A DNA stretch of 37,704 bases. Source: Deltaproteobacteria bacterium (GTDB lineage Bacteria; Myxococcota; B64-G9). The position numbers and the translations under genes were made by a program. Every line of letters starts with the position of its first letter. The stretch's first letter is position 1. The notes below the pieces were generated by a model. It saw only the letters and a program-made list of their open reading frames with translations. It searched no databases and was not told the origin of the DNA. Location of the stretch: contig JAFCZJ010000107.1 of the NCBI GenBank assembly GCA_019314375.1, positions 1 through 37,704 on the forward strand, in the 5' to 3' direction. Below are positions 6,953 through 15,577 of this stretch, piece by piece.

Positions 6953-8217
6953 GCGATCAGCGCGAAATCGAGGTCTATGCCCACTGGGATGGAATCCGGG
7001 AGCCCAGGCTGATGGGCCTGCTTTTTGCGAATCCGTCTCGCGGCCAGGAAATCTTCTCTTTTGAGTATGACGGGGAGTGGCTTGACTCCGCCCAGCGGGT
7101 TCAACTTGACCCAACGCTTGGTTTTTACGCCGGGCCTCAGTATCCCTCCGCTGGCAAAGTCAATTTCGGGGTCTTTTTTGACTCTTGCCCCGACCGCTGG
7201 GGTCGAGTGTTGATGCGTCGTCGTGAAGCCCAGATGGCCCGCGATGAAGGGCGAAATGAGCGTCGCCTGCTGGAGTCCGACTATCTGCTCGGTGTTCACG
7301 ACGGCCATCGAATGGGTGCGCTGCGCTTTCGTACGGGGGGTCCCTTTCTCGACGACAACGACGAGTTGGCTGCTCCGCCATGGACCTCACTCCGCGATCT
7401 TGAGCACGCCTGCCTGCAACTCGAACAAGACGATGCCGACAGCAACCCGAATTATGGACGATGGCTACGGATGTTAATTGCGCCCGGTGGTTCCTTGGGC
7501 GGGGCCCGACCCAAAGCGAGTGTCCTCGATCAACAGGGACGGCTTTGGATCGCCAAGTTCCCGAGCCGTCGAGATGACGATGATGTGGGTGCCTGGGAGA
7601 GCGTTGTCCACGAGTTGGGGAAGCGCGCCGGGGTGGTGGTGCCCGCGGCGCAGCTTCGACTTTTCGGTTCAACGCATCATACCTTTTTGAGCCGCCGATT
7701 TGATCGGACCGAAGCAGGCCAGCGCTTGCATTTTGCCTCGGCGATGACGCTTTTGGAGTGCAATGACGGCGACGATGCAGAGGATGGGGTCAGTTACCTG
7801 GACCTCGTGGATTTGCTTGTACGTCTCGGTGCCAACACGGCAAGCGATCTTGAGCAGCTTTGGCGGCGGATCGTCTTTTTCGTATGCGTCTCGAACACGG
7901 ATGACCACCTGCGCAATCACGGTTTCATGCTCACCGACAGCGGGTGGGCGCTGGCACCAGCCTACGATATGAATCCCGACCCCCACGGGGAAGGCTTGAA
8001 GCTGAACATTTCGGAGTCAGACAATGCCCAAAATCTGGAATTGGTCCTGGAGGTGGCGGCTGACTTTCGCTTGAAGGGCCCACATGCAAAAAAGATCGTG
8101 AACGAAACTGTGGCGGTCGTAGCGGCCTGGCGCGAGGTCGCCTCGGCCACTGGCTTGTCAAAGGCTTGCCAGGATCGAATGCGGCGTGCCTTCCGTGTGG
8201 CTGACAAGTGGGCTTGA
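6949..8217 (+). CDS. hipA: HipA-like serine/threonine kinase toxin
   Basis: This 422-residue protein has full HipA length. It has an N-terminal subdomain (residues ~1-100), a glycine-rich loop GGSLGGARPKA (180-190) containing the serine that is autophosphorylated in this family, and a lysine in WIAKFPS (K203). The catalytic loop is NTDDHLRNH (316-324, with D318 and N323), and the metal-binding aspartate is in APAYDMN (D340). All key residues are present, so it should be active. In known systems HipA phosphorylates glutamyl-tRNA synthetase or other aminoacyl-tRNA synthetases and halts growth when HipB is lost. It overlaps hipB by four bases and is translationally coupled. It is followed 27 bp later by an oppositely directed gene. 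Confidence 0.93.
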   Translation: MSDQREIEVYAHWDGIREPRLMGLLFANPSRGQEIFSFEYDGEWLDSAQRVQLDPTLGFYAGPQYPSAGKVNFGVFFDSCPDRWGRVLMRRREAQMARDEGRNERRLLESDYLLGVHDGHRMGALRFRTGGPFLDDNDELAAPPWTSLRDLEHACLQLEQDDADSNPNYGRWLRMLIAPGGSLGGARPKASVLDQQGRLWIAKFPSRRDDDDVGAWESVVHELGKRAGVVVPAAQLRLFGSTHHTFLSRRFDRTEAGQRLHFASAMTLLECNDGDDAEDGVSYLDLVDLLVRLGANTASDLEQLWRRIVFFVCVSNTDDHLRNHGFMLTDSGWALAPAYDMNPDPHGEGLKLNISESDNAQNLELVLEVAADFRLKGPHAKKIVNETVAVVAAWREVASATGLSKACQDRMRRAFRVADKWA

Positions 8218-8230
8218 TGTCGATGGAAAC

Positions 8231-8240
8231 CCCTGACCCC
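8231..8240 (+). repeat. short CCCTGACCC element after hipA
   Basis: CCCTGACCCC lies 13 bp past the hipA stop codon. The same ten bases occur at 13256-13265, and the nine-base core recurs inverted at 18483-18492, each time at a gene end. It may be part of a dispersed repeat, or chance. Confidence 0.35.
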
Positions 8241-8244
8241 CTGT

Positions 8245-10293
8245 TTAGGGCGCGGCGTGGGCCCCGATGCTGGGTGGTTCCTGAAATAATTTCCCCTCAT
8301 GGTCTTCGTTGACCGATGAGGTTGTGCCCGCCCCGATACAGGGGCTGCCGGGCAGGGGTATGTATTCTCCGTCTACTTGTGGGTCGTTTCCGCCCAGGCT
8401 GCCCGAACCAAGGCTGGTCCCGGTTTGATAATCGGCCACGGTCGCGTAGGGCGTGTTTGTAGCCCCTTCCACGGCAATGATCGCGCCACCGTGCTCTCGG
8501 TAGTAGTTGTGTTCGGCCGTGGCAGCGTCCAGGGGAATGTTGCAGAAGAGATGAGCGGCGGGTGCCGTGTTGTAAGTGAACAGGTTGTTGCGGAAGATTG
8601 GATCGCCGGAGAATCCCCAGATAGCAAGCCCCGCGAGCCCGTTGTCGGAGAAAGTGTTGTGATCGAGTTCGAGCGTGTTCGACCCGAGCGCGTACATCGA
8701 CACCCCGACCTGATCGTTGGCGCCTGCGTTGTGGCCGTTGTCGATGATGAGCGAAGAGGTCACGCGAAGACCGAGGCTCGTCGAATCGGCGTCCGATACC
8801 TCGATGCCGTGAAGGGTGCTGCCCTGAATTTTGCAGCGGTGTACGGTGACCGTGCCGATTTCGCCGTTCAGGTAGATCCCCGCGCCCCGGCTGTCTGAGA
8901 TCGTGGTCGTTTCGATGTGAACCCCGTCGATGGTGCCCGCGCCGGCGCTCGCCGCCACCTTGATGGCGCGGCCTTCCTGTTCGTAGCGGATTCCGCTGAA
9001 GCCGCCCCCGCAATGGCTGATGTTGGTGTCGGCGATTTGGATGTCCTGGATGGACGCGCCGGTGATGCCGCCAGGGTTGAGCACGGCGATTTCGATGCCC
9101 GCCAGCCCGCAACGGGTGATGGTGTTGCCGCTGAAGATGAATCCCGTGGCGATTTGATCGTTGGAATAGGTCTGTGGCGTGATGCCCGAGTCGAAGATGT
9201 CTTCGATTCGACATCCTTGCACCGAGCCGTCGTGACTGCTCTCGCCGAACTCGACCCCGTTGCCGGCGTACAGAGGCGGGTCTGCGGTGATGGCAAAGCC
9301 CCCGATGTTATCAATCACGCAGTTTGCGACGCTGACCGAGCCGCAGTTTTGGCAGTGAACCCCGTGGATGCTTGCGTGGCTGATGTGCAGATCACGGATC
9401 GTGATGTGGTCGTGGTCGACTACATTGACACCGAAGTAGCGGCGGCTTGCCTCGATGCGGTGCTCGTCGGGGTCGCTGCCGTCGCGGGTCCAGACGTGGA
9501 GATTGCCGCTGCCGGGCTCAAAGGTGTAGCTCCCCGCCGAAGCTTCCGCAAAGGTCGTCGCCAGGTCGGTGCTCCATGTCAGAAAGCTGAGCATTTCGTC
9601 ATCTTCGGCGGCGTTGCCGAGTCCTTCACCGGCGCCGAGGTCTAAGGACCTGGTGTAGATGGGCTCAGCCAGACCCGCGTGTGTCCATTCGGTCTCGAGC
9701 TCGGAGCCCATGATCTTGGGCAAGGGGTCCGTGCTGAGGCCGTAGGTCGCGATGACGATGGGGTTGTCGGCCGTGCCCGAGGCCGTGACGGTGATGCTCT
9801 CCCGCGCGACGGTGCCTCGTTTTTGCGCATAAGTATGGCCCGGCACAAACGCGGGCACATCGGCCCAGGTTTTGTAGGGGCTGGACTTGCTCCCGTCGCC
9901 AGAGCTCGAAACCGAAGGGTCGATGAAGACATAGTTTTCGTAAGGCGTAACCGAGATGCTCACGGTGGCGGGCGCGCTGCTGGAGCTCGCATCGGCCGCG
10001 GTGAAGGTAAAGCTGTCCTCGCCCGTGTAGTCGAGATTGGGGCTGTACAGGACAATACCCGCGCTCAGGTCGCCCAGCTCGCCATGTGCCGGCAAAGAAA
10101 CGATCTCGAAGGAGAGCTCGTCACCATCGGGATCGTTTCCTATGAGCGTGATCGAGATGGCGGTGTCCTGGGAAGTCGTCACCGAATCGTCGGCTGCTGT
10201 CGGGGGCCTGTTGGCCGGATCGTCGCCCGGTTCTCCGCCGCAGGACCAAGATGTCAAAAGAACGAAACCAAGAAGAAGAACAACTCGAGTCAC
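8245..10293 (-). CDS. lipoprotein with cadherin-like domain and beta-helix
   Basis: This 682-residue protein begins with a lipoprotein signal ending SWSC (C18). Residues ~28-115 form a cadherin-like/Ig-like module (NRPPTAADDSVTTSQDTAI...NDPDGDELSFEIV), a calcium-binding adhesive fold. Residues ~130-660 are a right-handed parallel beta-helix region with many N/G-rich short repeats (e.g. GVHCQNCGSVSVANCVIDNI), like secreted polysaccharide-active or scaffold proteins. No lyase catalytic residues could be assigned. The start is GTG at 10291-10293, with AAGGAGGTT upstream. An ATG two bases upstream runs straight into TGA and cannot be the start. The gene follows 10307-11755 by 13 bp in the same operon. 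A surface scaffold or glycan-binding role is inferred. Confidence 0.82.
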   Translation of the reverse strand: MTRVVLLLGFVLLTSWSCGGEPGDDPANRPPTAADDSVTTSQDTAISITLIGNDPDGDELSFEIVSLPAHGELGDLSAGIVLYSPNLDYTGEDSFTFTAADASSSSAPATVSISVTPYENYVFIDPSVSSSGDGSKSSPYKTWADVPAFVPGHTYAQKRGTVARESITVTASGTADNPIVIATYGLSTDPLPKIMGSELETEWTHAGLAEPIYTRSLDLGAGEGLGNAAEDDEMLSFLTWSTDLATTFAEASAGSYTFEPGSGNLHVWTRDGSDPDEHRIEASRRYFGVNVVDHDHITIRDLHISHASIHGVHCQNCGSVSVANCVIDNIGGFAITADPPLYAGNGVEFGESSHDGSVQGCRIEDIFDSGITPQTYSNDQIATGFIFSGNTITRCGLAGIEIAVLNPGGITGASIQDIQIADTNISHCGGGFSGIRYEQEGRAIKVAASAGAGTIDGVHIETTTISDSRGAGIYLNGEIGTVTVHRCKIQGSTLHGIEVSDADSTSLGLRVTSSLIIDNGHNAGANDQVGVSMYALGSNTLELDHNTFSDNGLAGLAIWGFSGDPIFRNNLFTYNTAPAAHLFCNIPLDAATAEHNYYREHGGAIIAVEGATNTPYATVADYQTGTSLGSGSLGGNDPQVDGEYIPLPGSPCIGAGTTSSVNEDHEGKLFQEPPSIGAHAAP

Positions 10294-10296
10294 ATG

Positions 10297-10305
10297 AACC
10301 TCCTT
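10297..10305 (-). promoter_or_regulatory. strong ribosome binding site for GTG start
   Basis: AAGGAGGTT on the minus strand lies three bases (CAT) before the GTG at 10291-10293, five bases from the GGAGG core. The ATG just before the GTG is followed directly by TGA, so only GTG opens the frame. Confidence 0.75.
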
Positions 10306-10306
10306 T

Positions 10307-11755
10307 TTACCGCCACCAGCCCGGGCATAACTCGGCCTGGTAGACTTCCAGCTCTGCTTGACCCATCCAGTTGCCGCCCCAGTAGATCCGGGTGCCGGTG
10401 AAATCGAGGGAGGCGAAGGCCTCGCTCCAATAGTCTTCGTAGGTGTTGAGGGTTGGGCTGATGCGCAGCAGTCTGGGGTTTTCGGATGTGTTCTTGAGTT
10501 CCACCATCATCAATTGTCCGCGCGACCAGTCGGCCCCGTCTCCGTAAGTGGAAAGGAAGAACCAGCCTCGAACGGCCGGATCGTAGAATCGCCCCATGTG
10601 GGTCGAGCCGCCCCAGCCCAGGTCCGCCTGGTAGAGGATGGGCATGCGGTTTTCCCAGCCTTGGGGATCCGTGACGTCCACGGCCATGATGTAGTCGCAG
10701 GTGAAGGTGATCTCGTTGTTGTTGTCTCCGCAGGAATCAAAGTTGATGTACAACTCGGCCCCGTCGTTTCCCCAGGCCCAGCCGGAGTGAGTGCAGTTGG
10801 TGGACAGGCGAATCGGATCGGTGAAGTCACGAGTCCAGGCGTAGGGCCCGTTGAAGGGAGCCGGATCGCCGGCACAGGTGCCCACCACGATGCGTTCACC
10901 GGAAGGGGACATGTCCACGAAGTTGGGCGTGGGGAAGGATGCGTGGTTGTCGCTGAGGCGTCCGGCTATTTGGTCCAGTTGCTTGTCGTAGACCAGGACG
11001 TCCAGCATGCCGGTGCATTGGCCGCCCCCTGTCATGCCCTGGCAAATCTGGAAGGCCCAGTAGCGCATGTCGTAGGAAGGGGCCCCCTCGACTCCGTTGA
11101 GTGCCTGGGTGGCCTGGGGATACTCCTGGGTGAAGTCGTGCACCAGATCATCCTGGCCGGAGAGCACATCGAGACGGCGCAACTGTGCGCCGGTCCGGTA
11201 ATACAAAAGCGTATCGGTGCCGGGCGCGCCGGATGAGTCCCAGTGCAATTCGTTGGATTCGCCCACGTTCAGGGTTGTGACCACGCTTCGATCCGAGAGT
11301 CGATAGATGGCGGCGCCACCGGAGCTCGCGAAGGCCGTGAGGTATTCGCCGGTCATGTTGAGCGGACTCCATCGGGCATAGCCGTTGGTGTAGCCAGAGG
11401 AAAAACCATCGGCATCGCTCATGTCCGTGATGCGTGTGACCTGCACCCCTGTCTGCTGGATGATGAAGGGCTGGCCTGCTTCAGGCATGGGTCCAGAGGG
11501 CGAGGTGATCACGCTGGCTTCGCCAACCGTCTCCTCGGGCAGGGGCGGGCAGGTCCCGGCATCGCCACCTGGATCGCCGCCCGTGTCTCCACCCAGGTCT
11601 CCACCTGTGTCTCCACCTGTTCCGGAGTCGCCGTCATCGGTGACCCCGTCGAATCCGTCGCCTGCGTCCGGGTCTGTGTTCACCGAGCCGGAAGAACAGC
11701 CCCAAAAAAATAGTAACGAGGACAAGACAAGAGACAGAAGAATGGACGGATTCAT
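10307..11755 (-). CDS. lipoprotein with Gly-Asp linker and propeller-like domain
   Basis: This 482-residue lipoprotein has signal and lipobox FFWGC (C20). It is followed by a flexible linker rich in Gly and Asp (residues ~25-66, units like GGDTGGD). The remainder (~75-480) has TolB/WD40-like beta segments such as ARWSPLNMTGEYL, FVDMSPSGERIVVG and AWGNDGAELYINF, where a structural residue pair plus SPSG or DG marks blade turns. Several Cys pairs (CQGMTGGGQC, CDYI) suggest disulfides outside the cytoplasm. The start is backed by GGGAGG five bases before the ATG. It is the first gene of an operon with the beta-helix lipoprotein. The role is unknown; such proteins often bind sugars or other envelope proteins. 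Confidence 0.8.
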   Translation of the reverse strand: MNPSILLSLVLSSLLFFWGCSSGSVNTDPDAGDGFDGVTDDGDSGTGGDTGGDLGGDTGGDPGGDAGTCPPLPEETVGEASVITSPSGPMPEAGQPFIIQQTGVQVTRITDMSDADGFSSGYTNGYARWSPLNMTGEYLTAFASSGGAAIYRLSDRSVVTTLNVGESNELHWDSSGAPGTDTLLYYRTGAQLRRLDVLSGQDDLVHDFTQEYPQATQALNGVEGAPSYDMRYWAFQICQGMTGGGQCTGMLDVLVYDKQLDQIAGRLSDNHASFPTPNFVDMSPSGERIVVGTCAGDPAPFNGPYAWTRDFTDPIRLSTNCTHSGWAWGNDGAELYINFDSCGDNNNEITFTCDYIMAVDVTDPQGWENRMPILYQADLGWGGSTHMGRFYDPAVRGWFFLSTYGDGADWSRGQLMMVELKNTSENPRLLRISPTLNTYEDYWSEAFASLDFTGTRIYWGGNWMGQAELEVYQAELCPGWWR

Positions 11756-12011
11756 GGATACCTCCCTGGCTTATCCTAGCACCATGTCGCTTCGCTCCAC
11801 GGCACAAGTATTTCTACTTTGATGCCATATGTTTGTGTGCCTAACTCAAATGGCAAGATCGTGTCATCTCAAGAAATACTAGCAAGGGCGTTCCTTTCGG
11901 TCCATTTGATGAATTTGCAATATTAGAGACAGTGGATTAAGGGTCGAGGTATATGCTTCAATATGTCCACGCTTGGCTGTGAACTCGATTCTGAGTATAG
12001 GGAGATGGATA

Positions 12012-12782
12012 ATGAATGGAGCTCGTTTCCTTTCCTTTTTGATGGTGTTGCTTTTTTTGCTGATGGGTCTTTGGGCTTGCCCCGATGAGGCGAAAGTCAT
12101 CAGTGCCGATCCGCCGGGTGACCGTGCCAGGTATGAACCCTTTGCCTCCCTCTCCGCTGTGCAAAGTTTTGCCGGCCCTGGTGCTGAGTTGCTGTCCGTC
12201 ACCGCGCGTTTTGTACGCGCCGACGGCACCATGGATTTGAGCGCTGAGCACGGTCCGACTGTCCTTTACATCTTTTTGCGACCGCGTCCTGGTGACCCGG
12301 ACCTGCCCGTCGGGGCAGGAGGGGGATCGGGATACGAGAAGGTGCAGGTTCGGGTCAGCGCGCCGGGCTACATGTCTCGCAAGAGCACCGGGTCGATCAA
12401 CGTCAAGATCAATTCGTCCCACAAGGGGATGGTGATCCTGGGCACATCTGGGGCGAAGAAGAAAACCCGAAAGAAAGTGGTGCCACCCCCGCAATGTACG
12501 CCCGAGGCCTTGTGGCGAAGCGCCGTCGAATCCGGTGCGCCCAAGGATGCCGTTGCCGTGATCGGCTACGGAAAAAACGGCTACTCCTTTCGCATAGAAG
12601 GCACGGATATCGAGGAGAATTTCGACTTTTTTTGCAAGCCTGGCCGAGAGCGAAGCGCCAAGTCCGTCGATCGGGACGATCGCAGGGCCGCGCGCAAGGC
12701 GGAGAAGGCGATTCGCAAAGAAGAGAAGCGTCTCAGGCGAGAGGAAAAGAAGCGCGCGCGTGAAAAGCGCCTCGGTCGTTGA
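12012..12782 (+). CDS. predicted lipoprotein with basic coiled-coil tail
   Basis: I do not recognise the family. The start at 12012 is chosen because AGGGAG (11999-12004) stands seven bases upstream and because it begins a good lipoprotein signal ending MGLWAC (C23). A longer frame from 11973 only adds residues before the signal. The protein is 256 residues. A central beta-type domain (SVTARFVRADGTMDLS, VQVRVSAPGYMSRK) resembles a PEGA-like or carboxypeptidase-regulatory fold. The last ~50 residues are almost all Arg, Lys, Glu and Ala (RKAEKAIRKEEKRLRREEKK) and should form a long charged helix. The next lipoprotein gene starts 14 bp after the stop, so the two are probably one operon. Confidence 0.72.
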   Translation: MNGARFLSFLMVLLFLLMGLWACPDEAKVISADPPGDRARYEPFASLSAVQSFAGPGAELLSVTARFVRADGTMDLSAEHGPTVLYIFLRPRPGDPDLPVGAGGGSGYEKVQVRVSAPGYMSRKSTGSINVKINSSHKGMVILGTSGAKKKTRKKVVPPPQCTPEALWRSAVESGAPKDAVAVIGYGKNGYSFRIEGTDIEENFDFFCKPGRERSAKSVDRDDRRAARKAEKAIRKEEKRLRREEKKRAREKRLGR

Positions 12783-12796
12783 TAAGGGGGTACCAA

Positions 12797-13261
12797 ATGA
12801 AAGCCTTAAGCATGACGATAGTCTGCATGTTGATTGCCGGCTGCAGCCAATACAGAAGCATCGGAGTCTCCCCCTCGTCCGATCCGGACCATGCTCCACC
12901 CCTTGAAGCCCGTGTCGTCTATGTGCCTGGTGAAGACAGTCCGGAAAATCAAAAAATGACCCAACGAGGCCGGATACTGGCCTGGGATGAAGCCGGCATT
13001 CTGTTTGTACCCATAGATTGCCATGGCGAGAAATGTCATGAGCAGATCCCCCGTTCTCGTCTAAGGGCCATCAAAGTTGAGGGATCAGGCGGCTTGTCCG
13101 GTAATCATGACGCATGTGTGGGCCTTGGCGTCACCTTGGGTGTCCTGGCTGTGATAGGAGTTGTTCTCTTTGCGGTTGCCCTGGCGAGCAGGGATGACCA
13201 ATGGTCAGATTTTGGCCCCTCCGGCTCCTGGGAAATCCCGGGCAAAGGTTTCCAACCCTGA
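12797..13261 (+). CDS. small lipoprotein with C-terminal membrane segment
   Basis: This 154-residue protein has a textbook lipobox LIAGC (C16). The ATG at 12797 has AAGGGGG upstream. A frame opening at a TTG at 12779 is less likely. The middle segment (VYVPGEDSPENQKMTQRGRILAWDEAGILFVPIDCHGEKC) is beta-rich with two Cys near each other. Residues ~110-134 are a strong hydrophobic stretch (LGVTLGVLAVIGVVLFAVALA) that could cross the membrane, so the protein would be tethered at both ends. It follows the previous lipoprotein by 14 bp. Its stop codon lies inside a CCCTGACCCC element. The family is not recognised. Confidence 0.72.
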   Translation: MKALSMTIVCMLIAGCSQYRSIGVSPSSDPDHAPPLEARVVYVPGEDSPENQKMTQRGRILAWDEAGILFVPIDCHGEKCHEQIPRSRLRAIKVEGSGGLSGNHDACVGLGVTLGVLAVIGVVLFAVALASRDDQWSDFGPSGSWEIPGKGFQP

Positions 13262-13265
13262 CCCC
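13256..13265 (+). repeat. short CCCTGACCC element over a stop codon
   Basis: CCCTGACCCC spans the last codon and TGA stop of the upstream lipoprotein gene. It is identical to 8231-8240. Confidence 0.35.
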
Positions 13266-13279
13266 TGGATTGGAATAGT

Positions 13280-15235
13280 ATGGATTCCATGAAAACGAAA
13301 AGCTCTCCTCGAAGTGGGTTTTGGCCGCCGCGGGTTTTTTTACTGCTGAGCTTGGCCTTGTGCTTGGGTGCCTGTTCCGGTGGCACCGTGGCGACTCATG
13401 ATGCCGGCACGGATGCCGGAACCGACGCTGGGACCGATGCCGGAATCGACGCCGGAATCGACGCCGGAATCGACGCGGGGATCGACGCGGGAATCGACGC
13501 GGGGATCGACGCGGGGATCGACGCGGGGATCGACGCCGGAATCGACGCGGGGATCGACGCCGGAATCGACGCGGGGATCGACGCCGGAACCGACGCTGGG
13601 ACCGATGCCGGAACCGATGCCGGGACCGACGCCGGAGTTGACGCGGGTTATGACTGTGATCCCGGTGACAATCGGCAGGTGGACTGTGTTATTGAAAACG
13701 GCAGCGGGGCTCTTGACCAGACCTGTAGCGAGCAGGGGATTTGGGAGGATGTGGGTGCTTGCCAGGTTACGGCTTGCGATTTGGGCTACATGGTTGAAGA
13801 CGGGGCCTGCGTGGTTCTCGTGCCCGATGTCTCCTACGAGATCATGCCCGAAGCCTACATGGCCAACCTCCTGGAGTTTGTCGTCGACCCGAGCACACTC
13901 GAACCGCCCATCACCTACGCCGTCGAGTCCATTCTCAAAGAGGGTTTGCTCATCGATGCGCCCGAGCATGTCACCCTGGACGTGGACACGGGTGCCTTCG
14001 CCTGGACCCCGACCCCCAGCCAGGCGGGTCACTATGACTTCATTTTCGATTTGCTGGATTCGGCCGATGCCACGGCACAGGCGATCGTCCACATCCACGT
14101 GCTCACCCCGCCCATCTGCACGGGCTCATCGGCGGTCTGTCAGTTTTTGATCGAACAATGGGATCTGGGTTTGGCCGCCGGCAACATCGGTGACTGGTAC
14201 CACAACAAGGATGACTTCCACACCCGGCTGAGTTTGTCCTTCGTGCCCCAGGTGGATTTGATGACCGATGGATACGGTCAAGAGACCGGCCTTTACCCGG
14301 ATCGAATCTTGATCGGCAATTCATCCACCGCTTACACGACGGGCGATGCTTGGATGTCCCAGATGCGCTCCTTGATGCTGTCCGCCTACAAGGTCGATGC
14401 GAATTATCAGCAGTACATCGGCAACAACCACTATTTGTATCCGGAGCATCGTGACCACGATGAAGTGGACCACTATCACGCCGCTTTTGCCTATGTGACC
14501 TCATCCCAGGGCTCGTCCGGCACCGAGATGGACGAGGTGATGAAGTTCGTGCGCACCTTGGCCGCCTTCCAGCCGGCCACCAAGCAAGTGCTTCGGGACA
14601 GCGGTCTGCTCATCCCCACCCTGAATATGATCTTTCGGCGGGTGCGGGTGGACACGGACGAAGACTACCTGACGGGAACAGCCCACCCCAGCGCCTTCGA
14701 CAATCACGCAGGCGATCTGCTCATGGCCGAGATGGCCAATGACATTTTGCCCGACGAAGTGCCGCCCATGGTGCAACTGGAAGTCCTCGAGGAAAACTAT
14801 GGCCTGGTGGAGGGCAAGCAGGAACAGTGGTTCACCACGCCCGCCTCCATTTGTCGCATTTTTCGCGGCCCGGAATTCACCAAGCGCATCGTGGTCTCGG
14901 CCGAAGCCAGTTATGACCTCAACGATCGTCTTTTGACCTATCACTGGGCCGTTCTGCGCGGCGATCCCCTCAATGTGCGCATCACGCCCCAAAACGCCGA
15001 GGGCAGCATCGTCGAGATCGAGTTCGACCACCACCCGGAGACCACCGTCGGGGAATCTGTACTTTTGAGCAATTTGGTGGAAGTGGGCGCCTTCGTCCAC
15101 AACGGCATCTACTACTCAGCCCCCGGCTTCGTGACCGACTTCACCCTGGCCAACGAAGAGCGCAGCTACGATGGTGATGGGCAGTTGATCGAGATCATCA
15201 CCAACGACAACTACGTCCATCCCTATTTGCAATAG
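13280..15235 (+). CDS. lipoprotein with 21 Asp-Ala-Gly repeats
   Basis: This 651-residue protein has a signal ending in CLGAC (C32 from the first ATG; a second ATG nine bases on is also possible). Next comes a linker of 21 DAG triplets separated by single Thr or Ile (residues ~41-123). A Cys-rich stretch (CDPGDNRQVDCV...C...ACQVTACDLGY) follows, of the kind common in myxobacterial surface proteins. Residues ~180-280 look like an Ig-like/putative cadherin domain (SYEIMPEAYMANLLEFVVDPSTLEPPITYAVES, then DVDTGAFAWTPTPSQAGHYDFIF). The C-terminal ~370 residues are unknown, with a His/Asp-rich patch (YPEHRDHDEVDHYH) that might bind metal. The acidic linker probably projects the domain from the membrane. 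No enzyme motif was recognised. Confidence 0.82.
   Translation: MDSMKTKSSPRSGFWPPRVFLLLSLALCLGACSGGTVATHDAGTDAGTDAGTDAGIDAGIDAGIDAGIDAGIDAGIDAGIDAGIDAGIDAGIDAGIDAGIDAGTDAGTDAGTDAGTDAGVDAGYDCDPGDNRQVDCVIENGSGALDQTCSEQGIWEDVGACQVTACDLGYMVEDGACVVLVPDVSYEIMPEAYMANLLEFVVDPSTLEPPITYAVESILKEGLLIDAPEHVTLDVDTGAFAWTPTPSQAGHYDFIFDLLDSADATAQAIVHIHVLTPPICTGSSAVCQFLIEQWDLGLAAGNIGDWYHNKDDFHTRLSLSFVPQVDLMTDGYGQETGLYPDRILIGNSSTAYTTGDAWMSQMRSLMLSAYKVDANYQQYIGNNHYLYPEHRDHDEVDHYHAAFAYVTSSQGSSGTEMDEVMKFVRTLAAFQPATKQVLRDSGLLIPTLNMIFRRVRVDTDEDYLTGTAHPSAFDNHAGDLLMAEMANDILPDEVPPMVQLEVLEENYGLVEGKQEQWFTTPASICRIFRGPEFTKRIVVSAEASYDLNDRLLTYHWAVLRGDPLNVRITPQNAEGSIVEIEFDHHPETTVGESVLLSNLVEVGAFVHNGIYYSAPGFVTDFTLANEERSYDGDGQLIEIITNDNYVHPYLQ
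13400..13648 (+). repeat. 12-bp tandem repeat coding Asp-Ala-Gly-x
   Basis: There are 21 units of GAC/GAT-GCx-GGx plus one spacer codon, in one open frame. The 12 central units have ATC (Ile) as spacer and differ mainly by GCC GGA versus GCG GGG. The flanking units have ACC (Thr). Such a tract can change length by slippage in multiples of 12 bp without breaking the frame. Confidence 0.95.
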
Positions 15236-15271
15236 GGCAACAAACGGGGGACCGGCAGGGGTCGTTCTTGA

Positions 15272-15556
15272 TCAATCCGGAATTTCGTCCGAGTCGACCA
15301 GGATGGCCAGCAGGTCGCCGGCTGAGACCAGCTTGTATTCGGTGCCGTCCACATTGATGTCGTTGGCGGAAAATCCCTTGTAGATGACCCTGTCTCCGAT
15401 GGCCAAGCCTTCGATGGATCCAGGGGCGATGGCCTCAACCAGGCCTTCGTCGGGGCGTTTTTGGGCTGTCTCCGGCAAGATGATCCCGCCGGCGGACATC
15501 TCTTGGACTTGGATGGGACTTAGCAAGACCAGGTCATTGAGTGGTTGCGGTTTCAT
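15272..15556 (-). CDS. groES: GroES-type co-chaperonin (Cpn10)
   Basis: This 94-residue protein matches the length and order of Cpn10. It has the N-terminal KPQPLNDLVLLSPIQ strand, a mobile loop MSAGGIILPETAQKRPDEG (residues ~20-38) that includes the hydrophobic IIL tripeptide that docks on GroEL, GDRVIYKGF, and the C-terminal YKLVSAGDLLAIL. AAGGAG stands six bases before the ATG. It follows the thioredoxin-glutaredoxin gene by 21 bp and ends within 36 bp of a convergent lipoprotein gene. No groEL gene is adjacent, which is unusual for a main chaperonin operon. It may be a second GroES, or the GroEL gene may lie elsewhere. No CIRCE-type inverted repeat was seen upstream. Confidence 0.93.
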   Translation of the reverse strand: MKPQPLNDLVLLSPIQVQEMSAGGIILPETAQKRPDEGLVEAIAPGSIEGLAIGDRVIYKGFSANDINVDGTEYKLVSAGDLLAILVDSDEIPD

Positions 15557-15577
15557 GATTTTCTCCTTGAATAACGG

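Noticed and set aside
13400..13648. CRISPR array
   Set aside because: Units are 12 bp, contiguous, in frame, and lack spacers.
13340..14150. Long frames on both strands over the Asp-Ala-Gly tract
   Set aside because: They are by-products of the 12-bp repeat, which leaves other frames open. Only the plus frame with a lipobox and the DAG consensus is plausible.
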